NCBI RefSeq assembly: GCF_007671685.1
Contig: NZ_VCNL01000001.1
Coordinates: 248,001-312,000 of the forward strand
Length of the DNA stretch: 64,000 bases
Direction of reading: 5' to 3'
Source of the DNA: Halorubrum salsamenti
GTDB taxonomy: Archaea; Halobacteriota; Halobacteria; Halobacteriales; Haloferacaceae
The notes beneath the pieces were generated by a model, which had not been told where the DNA came from, ran no database searches, and worked only from the letters and a program-made list of their open reading frames with translations. Within the stretch, counting starts at the first letter, position 1, and every line of letters starts with the position of its first letter. Shown here one piece after another: positions 58,758 to 64,000 of this stretch. The translations under genes and the position numbers were made by a program.

Positions 58758-60683
58758 ATGAGTCAAGTCGATAAGCAACTCGATACCCTGAAATCAGAGA
58801 TCGAACAGGAGATTCCGAACGACATCACGGTCACCGACGTGAAATACGAGGGACCGGAGCTGGTCGTGTACACGCGCGACCCCAAGGAGTTCGCCGGCGA
58901 CGGCGATCTCATCCGACGGCTCGCCTCCAAGCTCCGGAAGCGGATCACCGTCCGCCCGGACCCGAGCGCCCTCGCCCCTCCGACGCGCGCCGAGGAGGAG
59001 GTCCGGTCGGTGATCCCGGAGGAGGCCGGCGTGACCGACCTCGACTTCCACGAGGACACCGGCGAGGTCGTCATCGAGGCCGAAAAGCCCGGGATGGTGA
59101 TCGGCCGCCGGGGATCGACGCTCCGAGAGATCACCCAGCAGGTCGGCTGGACCCCCGAGGTCGTTCGGACGCCCCCGATCGAGTCCTCCACAGTCTCGAA
59201 CGTGCGCGGCTTCCTGAAGAACGAGCGCGAGGAGCGGCGCGACATCCTCGAACGCGTCGGCCGGCAGATCCACCGCGAGGAGATGTCCGACGACGAGTGG
59301 GTCCGGATCACGACGCTCGGCTGCTGTCGCGAGGTCGGCCGCGCCGCCTTCATCCTCTCGACGCCCGAAACGCGCGTCCTGATCGACTGCGGCGACAAGC
59401 CCGGAGCGGAGGGCGAGGTGCCGTATCTGCAGGTCCCCGAGGCGCTCGGCGCCGGCGCCGCGACCCTCGACGCGGTCATCCTGACGCACGCCCACCTCGA
59501 CCACTCGGCGCTCATCCCGCTTCTCTTTAAGTACGGCTACGACGGCCCGATCTACACGACGGAGCCCACCCGCGACCTCATGGGCCTGCTCACCCTCGAC
59601 TACCTCGACGTCGCCGCTAAGGACGGGCGCACGCCCCCCTACGAGTCGTCGCAGGTCCGCGAGGCGATCAAACACACCATCCCGCTGGAGTACGGTGACG
59701 TGACCGACATCGCGCCGGACGTGAAGCTCACCTTCCACAACGCGGGCCACATCCTCGGCAGCGCGGTGACGCACTTCCACATCGGCGACGGCCTCTACAA
59801 CGTCGCCTTCTCCGGGGACATTCACTACGAGGACACCCGGCTGTTCAACGGCGCGGTCAACGACTTCCCGCGGGTCGAAACCCTCGTCTTGGAGTCCACC
59901 TACGGCGGCCGAGACGATTACCAGACCGACCAGGCCGACTCCGAGGAGGCGCTCAAGGAGGTCATCAACGAGACGTACGAGCAGGGCGGGAAGGTCGTCA
60001 TCCCCGCGTTCGCCGTGGGACGCTCTCAGGAGATTATGCTCGTCTTAGAGGAGGCGATGCGGAACGGCGATATCCCGGAGATGCCCGTCCACCTCGACGG
60101 GATGATCTGGGAGGCGACCGCGATCCACACCACCTACCCCGAGTACCTCCGAGACGACCTCCGCGACCGGATCTTCCACGAGGACGAGAACCCGTTCCTC
60201 GCCGACCAGTTCAACCACATCGACGCCGGCGAGGACGAGCGGCAGGACGTCGCCGACGGCGACGAGTGCATCATCATCTCCACCTCGGGGATGATCGAGG
60301 GCGGTCCGATCATGTCGTGGCTCCGCCACATCGGCCCCGACCCGGACTCGAACCTCGTGTTCGTCGGCTACCAGGCGCAGGGGACGCTCGGCCGCCGGAT
60401 CCAGAACGGCTGGGACGAGATTCCGGTCGACGGCTGGGGCGGCGGCGGCCGCGGCGACACTCTCACCCTGGAGATGGGGACCGAGGTCGTCGACGGCTTC
60501 TCCGGCCACGCCGACCGGCAGGGGTTAGAGAACTTCGTGAAGACGATGAACCCGCGCCCCGAGAAGGTGCTGTGCGTCCACGGGGACGAGCGCTCCGTGC
60601 AGGACCTCTCGTCGGCGCTGTACCACGACTACAACATGCGGACGTTCGCGCCGAAGAACCTGGAGACGTTCCGGTTCAAGTGA
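58758..60683 (+). CDS. fttA: Archaeal termination factor FttA/aCPSF1 (beta-CASP ribonuclease)
   Basis: 641 residues in the full aCPSF1 layout: two N-terminal KH domains (about 1-70 and 70-145, second with GxxG at 116-119), then a metallo-beta-lactamase domain with the zinc motif HAHLDH at 244-249, with a beta-CASP insertion. Later metal motifs include HILGSAVTHFHIGDG, SGDIHYEDT and SGHADRQG. In archaea this 5'-to-3' exo/endonuclease terminates transcription by cutting U-rich RNA ends. TFS is encoded 1.8 kb away. Confidence 0.95.
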   Translation: MSQVDKQLDTLKSEIEQEIPNDITVTDVKYEGPELVVYTRDPKEFAGDGDLIRRLASKLRKRITVRPDPSALAPPTRAEEEVRSVIPEEAGVTDLDFHEDTGEVVIEAEKPGMVIGRRGSTLREITQQVGWTPEVVRTPPIESSTVSNVRGFLKNEREERRDILERVGRQIHREEMSDDEWVRITTLGCCREVGRAAFILSTPETRVLIDCGDKPGAEGEVPYLQVPEALGAGAATLDAVILTHAHLDHSALIPLLFKYGYDGPIYTTEPTRDLMGLLTLDYLDVAAKDGRTPPYESSQVREAIKHTIPLEYGDVTDIAPDVKLTFHNAGHILGSAVTHFHIGDGLYNVAFSGDIHYEDTRLFNGAVNDFPRVETLVLESTYGGRDDYQTDQADSEEALKEVINETYEQGGKVVIPAFAVGRSQEIMLVLEEAMRNGDIPEMPVHLDGMIWEATAIHTTYPEYLRDDLRDRIFHEDENPFLADQFNHIDAGEDERQDVADGDECIIISTSGMIEGGPIMSWLRHIGPDPDSNLVFVGYQAQGTLGRRIQNGWDEIPVDGWGGGGRGDTLTLEMGTEVVDGFSGHADRQGLENFVKTMNPRPEKVLCVHGDERSVQDLSSALYHDYNMRTFAPKNLETFRFK

Positions 60684-60776
60684 GGCCCGTCCGGCGCGAC
60701 CGCTGAGCGGGACCCACCCGCCCGGCGCGTTGCACCGAGGAGAGTTTTTAAGCACCACCGCGGCGACCCTCCGCCC

Positions 60777-61148
60777 ATGCGTATCGCGCTCATCGCTCAC
60801 GACGAGCTGAAAGACGAGATGGTCGAGTTCGTCACCGCCCACGCCGACGCGCTCGGCGAGTGCGACCTTGTCACCACCGGCACAACGGGGAAACGCATTG
60901 CCGACGAGACGGGGCTGGCGGTGAACCGGCAGGCCTCGGGACCGTACGGCGGCGACCTCCAGATCGGCGGAATGATCGCCGACGACGCGATCGACGGCGT
61001 CGTCTTCCTCCGCGACCCGCTCACCGCGCAGGCCCACGAGCCCGACATCTCCGCGCTCCTGCGCGTCTGCGACGTGAAAGACGTCCCGCTCGCGACGAAC
61101 GTCGCCTCCGCGGAGCTGCTCGTCGACGGGCTCCTCGACGAGGGATAA
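60777..61148 (+). CDS. mgsA: Methylglyoxal synthase
   Basis: 123-residue Mgs[43 protein letters not shown] (catalytic Asp60 position) and [41 protein letters not shown]. It converts dihydroxyacetone phosphate to methylglyoxal and phosphate. In haloarchaea this may feed a 6-deoxy-5-ketofructose or bypass route or relieve sugar-phosphate stress; the true use here is not shown. TTTTTAAG box about 25 nt before the ATG. Confidence 0.92.
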   Translation: MRIALIAHDELKDEMVEFVTAHADALGECDLVTTGTTGKRIADETGLAVNRQASGPYGGDLQIGGMIADDAIDGVVFLRDPLTAQAHEPDISALLRVCDVKDVPLATNVASAELLVDGLLDEG

Positions 61149-61265
61149 CCGCGACAGCGGTGTTCGCAGTCGCTTCTCGACGTTCCCCGACTCCCACCGT
61201 TCCGAGTATCAAACAGGATAACCGACCCCGCGCCGTTTTTATCTGTCGGGGCGTACCCCTCGTCG

Positions 61266-61799
61266 ATGACCAGTCGCCCCCGGACCGGGATCGCCCCCCT
61301 CGCCGCGCTTTCCGTCGCGCTGCTGCTCGTCTCGGCGGCCGTTGCCGGTGGGGCGTTCGTCGGCGGCGCGGCGGCGACGCCGAGCGGTGGCGACGCCACG
61401 GGCGGCTCGAACGACGGAGGCGCCGAGAGCGACGTCGACCGCGTCGATCCCCCGACGCGGTGCTTCGCCGGCGAGGGGTACCCGATCTCGATCGGTGACG
61501 AGGGACCCGCGATCGAGGCGCTCGTTCACCTCTCCGTGCTGACTGACCCCGCCGCCGGCAACGAGTTCGGAATGGAGGCGGCGGGGACGCTCGACGGCGA
61601 TCCGATCGTGACGATCGGCGCCGGCGCCAGGCTGACCGCGCGGGAGGCCGTCGCGAACGGGGTCGACCCGTTCGCGGCGTTCGACGTGTTGTACGCCTAC
61701 GAGCTTCGGCTCCCGATGTTCGACGGGTCGATCGACGACTCGGAGTACCGAGACGACGGGTCCCCGATCGAATCAAGCGCGGGCGCGGTGCCGTGTTAG
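61266..61799 (+). CDS. Secreted protein with two cysteines (DUF7332-like)
   Basis: 177 residues. A signal peptide (basic start, hydrophobic 8-27, cleavage near AAAT) is followed by a low-complexity Gly/Ser/Asp stretch and a compact domain with two cysteines, one in TRCFAGEGYPISIG and one as the last residue, which could form a disulfide. The domain resembles the haloarchaeal DUF7332 type. Function unknown. A TTTTTATCTG box lies about 25 nt before the start. Confidence 0.68.
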   Translation: MTSRPRTGIAPLAALSVALLLVSAAVAGGAFVGGAAATPSGGDATGGSNDGGAESDVDRVDPPTRCFAGEGYPISIGDEGPAIEALVHLSVLTDPAAGNEFGMEAAGTLDGDPIVTIGAGARLTAREAVANGVDPFAAFDVLYAYELRLPMFDGSIDDSEYRDDGSPIESSAGAVPC

Positions 61800-61813
61800 G
61801 CAAACGGAGTCCC

Positions 61814-62377
61814 TTATAAATCACTCCCGTCGCGGTCCGCGGGCGACTCGATCCCCCGCACGATCCCCAGGAGATCCCGACGCGCGTCCGACGGGCTCCC
61901 TCCGGACGGATACGACGCCCCGTCGAGGGGGTACGCTCCCCCGCCGAGCAGGTACTTGTCGGCCGCCCAGACCGCGAGCAGCGCCTCGACCGGCACGCGC
62001 CGGCCGCCAGCGCCGACACGGGCGACGCCGCGGAACGTCGAGAGCGTCGCCCGCGACGCGCTCGGATCGTCGACCGCGATCTCCCGATCGCCGCGGTGTT
62101 CCACTTCCTCTATGTCACGATCGGCGAGGCGGTCGCGAAATCCCGATCGGGCCTGTCGCTCGACGAGCGCGGTGAGGGCGGGGTTCGGTGCGGTCGCCGG
62201 GCGAATTCGCAGGCAACTCGCGAAGCAGAACGGGCGAGGCGGTTCCGTCCCGTCGCGCTCGTACCGCACCGTGCTTGCGTCGACCGAGACGAAGCCGGCG
62301 GCGAACGCCCGTTCCGTCGTCTCGTCGACGCGTCGCCAGCCGTCGAGACGCTCGCGGGGAACGACGGGCGGGTCCAT
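61814..62377 (-). CDS. Conserved haloarchaeal protein, unknown function
   Basis: 187 residues, soluble and mixed alpha/beta. It opens MDPPVVPRERLDGWRRVDE, has FCFASCLRIRPATAPNPALTALVERQARSGFRDRLADRDI in the middle and GVARVGAGGRRVPVEALLAVWAADKYLLGGGAYPL near the end. Two Cys (FCFASC) might matter. It is convergent with the secreted protein gene and co-directional with the TFS gene (70 nt). No family assigned. Confidence 0.6.
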   Translation of the reverse strand: MDPPVVPRERLDGWRRVDETTERAFAAGFVSVDASTVRYERDGTEPPRPFCFASCLRIRPATAPNPALTALVERQARSGFRDRLADRDIEEVEHRGDREIAVDDPSASRATLSTFRGVARVGAGGRRVPVEALLAVWAADKYLLGGGAYPLDGASYPSGGSPSDARRDLLGIVRGIESPADRDGSDL

Positions 62378-62447
62378 GGGCGGCGTTCTCCGCCGAGGTA
62401 GTAAAAGGGACGCGGCGATCGGCGGCGTTCGACGACCGCGGGCCGTC

Positions 62448-62768
62448 TCAGTGGTCGTCTTCGCGCCACTTGTGTTCGCACTCGGTACAGACGAAGAATC
62501 GGGTCTCGGACTCGTCGGCCGACCGGATCTGCTGCATGTACCAGTACGCGCGGTCGTTCCCGCACTCCGGACAGTGGGCCGTCGTCTTCGGGAGCCCCTT
62601 GTCCTCCGCGTCGCTCACGTCGACGATCTCCGACTCGACCTGCGACTCGGTGGTCCACTGGTCGTCCTCCTCCTCGCGTCCGATCTCGTAGCCGCAGGAG
62701 CCGCATACCCAGTGGTCCTCGCCCTCGCCGGACTTCATCATCGATCCGCACTCGTCGCAGAACTTCAT
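62448..62768 (-). CDS. tfs: Transcription factor S (TFS, TFIIS-like)
   Basis: 106-residue TFS. The N-terminal zinc ribbon has Cys4, Cys7, Cys22 and Cys25; the C-terminal ribbon has HCPECGNDRAYWYM and CTEC. Its loop QIRSADESETRFF carries the invariant Asp-Glu pair that enters the RNA polymerase secondary channel and stimulates transcript cleavage. It rescues stalled polymerase. A TATATAAA box (62790-62797) is 21 nt before the ATG. Confidence 0.94.
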   Translation of the reverse strand: MKFCDECGSMMKSGEGEDHWVCGSCGYEIGREEEDDQWTTESQVESEIVDVSDAEDKGLPKTTAHCPECGNDRAYWYMQQIRSADESETRFFVCTECEHKWREDDH

Positions 62769-62789
62769 GGCGGAACCAACCGCGGATCG

Positions 62790-62797
62790 TATATAAA
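62790..62797 (-). promoter_or_regulatory. TATA box of tfs
   Basis: TTTATATA on the minus strand ends 21 nt before the tfs ATG (62768), a spacing consistent with a leaderless or very short leader transcript. Confidence 0.65.
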
Positions 62798-62860
62798 CGG
62801 CGGGATCGCGGGCCGAGGAGCGGCGGGATCGCGGGCCGAGGAGCGGCGGGATCGCGGGGC
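62798..62860. repeat. 23-bp tandem repeat between tfs and the AlaX gene
   Basis: Two perfect copies of a 23-bp unit (62798-62820 and 62821-62843) and a 17-bp third copy (62844-62860) begin CGGCGGGATCGCGGGC. They fill the gap upstream of the tfs TATA box. Probably slippage in GC-rich DNA; copy number may vary between strains. Confidence 0.85.
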
Positions 62861-62868
62861 GGTGCCGC

Positions 62869-63762
62869 TCACTCCTCCCCGGCGACGTGCTCGGCCAGCG
62901 CGAACCGGACGCGCTCCTCGTCGCTCCCCTTCGTCTCCCGGCCGGTGACGATTATCTCGCCGATATCGGCTGTGTTGCCGACGTGCGTCCCCGCGCAGGC
63001 GGTGCGGTCGTACGGTTCCGCGCCGCTATCGCCGCCGTCGCCGTCACCGTCGGCATCGCCGCCATCGCCGACCTCCGCCCTCCCGACCGCGCCGATCTCG
63101 ACGATCCGGAGCTCCGCGATCGAGTCGGGAAGGAGATCGATCCGGGTGCGGTCGGTGTCGAGGGTCGCCTCGGCCTCTCCTCGGTCCATCGCGTAGCTCC
63201 GGACGGGGCGTTCGTCGCCGACGAGCTCGTTGAGTCGAGTCTCGATCCTCGCGAGGTCGCCGTCGGTGAACCGATCGTAGGCCGCGTCGAGGTGCGCGTG
63301 GTCGTCGTAGAGCTGGTTTCCCGTCGTCTTCGCGTCGAACTCGGCCAAGAGCAGCGCGGAGAGCAGGTGCTGTGCGGTGTGGTACCGCGAGTGCGCACGC
63401 CGCCGCGCCGCGTCGATCTCGCCGACAACGGTTGTCCCGGGTTCCGGGGATGAGACGGTGTCGGCACTCGGATCTACCGGTTCGAGGGTGTGGTACACGG
63501 CGTCTTTCTTCTGGACGTCGACAACGCGCCAGCGTCGATCGTCGGCGTCCCCGTCGGCCGCGACATCGTTGCCGTCTCCGACATCGCCGCCGTCGGCCCC
63601 CTCCCCGTCCGCGACCCGGAGCGCGCCCGTGTCGTGAGGCTGCCCCCCGCCCGCGGGGTAGAAGTGCGTCCGGTCGAGGACGACCCGGTCGTCGAGCGCG
63701 CGGTCGACGGTCGCCTCGAAGGTCGTCACCGTGTCGTCGGCGAGGTACAGCTCCTCAGTCAT
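62869..63762 (-). CDS. alaX: Alanyl-tRNA editing protein AlaX
   Basis: 297-residue AlaX. An N-terminal beta-barrel (FYPAGGGQPHDTG, a conserved Gly-rich motif) leads to the editing domain with zinc ligands HTAQH (HxxxH) and CAGTHV. It hydrolyses mischarged Ser- or Gly-tRNA-Ala in trans. An acidic linker (GDADGDGDGGDSGAE) splits the editing domain before the Cys ligand, and another insert lies near 54-75. The length suits AlaX-M/L. Confidence 0.88.
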   Translation of the reverse strand: MTEELYLADDTVTTFEATVDRALDDRVVLDRTHFYPAGGGQPHDTGALRVADGEGADGGDVGDGNDVAADGDADDRRWRVVDVQKKDAVYHTLEPVDPSADTVSSPEPGTTVVGEIDAARRRAHSRYHTAQHLLSALLLAEFDAKTTGNQLYDDHAHLDAAYDRFTDGDLARIETRLNELVGDERPVRSYAMDRGEAEATLDTDRTRIDLLPDSIAELRIVEIGAVGRAEVGDGGDADGDGDGGDSGAEPYDRTACAGTHVGNTADIGEIIVTGRETKGSDEERVRFALAEHVAGEE

Positions 63763-63825
63763 ACCCGAAGGGTGCGGCGCCGCCGGCTTAGGTGGTGCGT
63801 TCGGGGATTCCGACGGGAGCCCCGA

Positions 63826-64000
63826 TCAGCGCTGGAGTCGGATGTCGACTGCGGCGTCCGAAATGAACACCTCGTCGCCGTGATCGAGGTCCACGACGAC
63901 GGTGCCGTTGGCGGTGTCGGTCGCTTCGTTCACCGAGAACCCGTCCGTCCGCTCGAAGTACCGGCGCCACGCGTCCGCGTGCGTCGACTCGATCCGGAGG
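63826..64000 (-). CDS. C-terminal part of a pilin-like secreted protein (DUF7289-like), cut by the window edge
   Basis: A minus-strand frame entering from the right edge and ending with TGA at 63826-63828. Its last 57 or so residues read LRIESTHADAWRRYFERTDG, then a segment with GTVVVDLDHGDEVFISDAAVDIRLQR. The ST-x-x-AW-x-x-YF pattern is typical of the C-terminus of haloarchaeal type IV pilin-like DUF7289 proteins. The signal/pilin N-terminus lies outside the window. Confidence 0.65.
   Translation of the reverse strand, partial: LRIESTHADAWRRYFERTDGFSVNEATDTANGTVVVDLDHGDEVFISDAAVDIRLQR

Overview
The window is a stretch of a haloarchaeal chromosome, most like Halorubrum or a close relative. 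The evidence is high GC with strong third-position GC bias, very acidic proteins, a Tat-lipoprotein halocyanin, archaeal core genes (PsmA, FttA/aCPSF1, TFS, Dph2/Dph6, archaeal-type ProS, RNase P proteins 2, 3 and 4, Trm5, archaeal CoaD), and TATA boxes 23 to 30 nt before start codons, as in leaderless transcripts. Both edges cut genes: an XPD-like helicase at the left and a probable pilin-like protein at the right.

Layout. 1-11 kb: XPD-like helicase, HAD hydrolase, LOG-like protein, Dph2, secreted and membrane proteins, esterase, YlbF-like protein, a MinD-like ATPase followed by a RAD55/KaiC-like protein without a P-loop, SlyD-like FKBP and a CYTH protein. 10.5-14 kb: a divergent MaoC hydratase/CitE lyase pair, glutamate dehydrogenase and Dph6. 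15-18.5 kb: monothiol glutaredoxin, an overlapping glucose dehydrogenase-GfcR operon with palindromes in its promoter, an NRDE/TANGO2 protein and a winged-helix regulator. 19-27.6 kb: respiratory region with halocyanin, Cox subunit IV, a fused Cox I+III, Cox II and a small membrane partner. 28-34.7 kb: DRG and YchF-like GTPases around a structured repeat, an amidohydrolase, a Nudix CoA pyrophosphatase and ProS. 34.8-42.9 kb: two secreted or membrane-anchored proteins, a 43-residue zinc microprotein, tRNA-Thr(CGT), Trm5, Rnp4, Trm112 and a CoA-disulfide-reductase-like flavoprotein.

43-48.9 kb is the accessory part: a lone TnpB with an omega-RNA-type terminal hairpin and a second paralogous hairpin, then GshA, then about 1.6 kb made of a multi-hairpin repeat and two nested IS6-like cassettes carrying small membrane-protein genes but no transposase. 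49-64 kb: DoxX, endonuclease III, an MhqO/MhqD-like pair, a DJ-1 protein, the rnp3-methyltransferase-rnp2-psmA operon, an SDR, FttA, methylglyoxal synthase, TFS and an AlaX alanyl-tRNA editing protein.

The most novel material is non-coding. Two intergenic elements (R1 near 29.4 kb, R2 near 47.5 kb) share primary sequence blocks and stem-loops whose pairing is kept while sequence changes. A 598-bp cassette has 17-bp terminal inverted repeats and a perfect 8-bp target duplication but no transposase. Two IS200/IS605-type hairpins around tnpB show compensatory stem changes. Everything here was read by eye: families are assigned from motifs, and no search or folding program was run.
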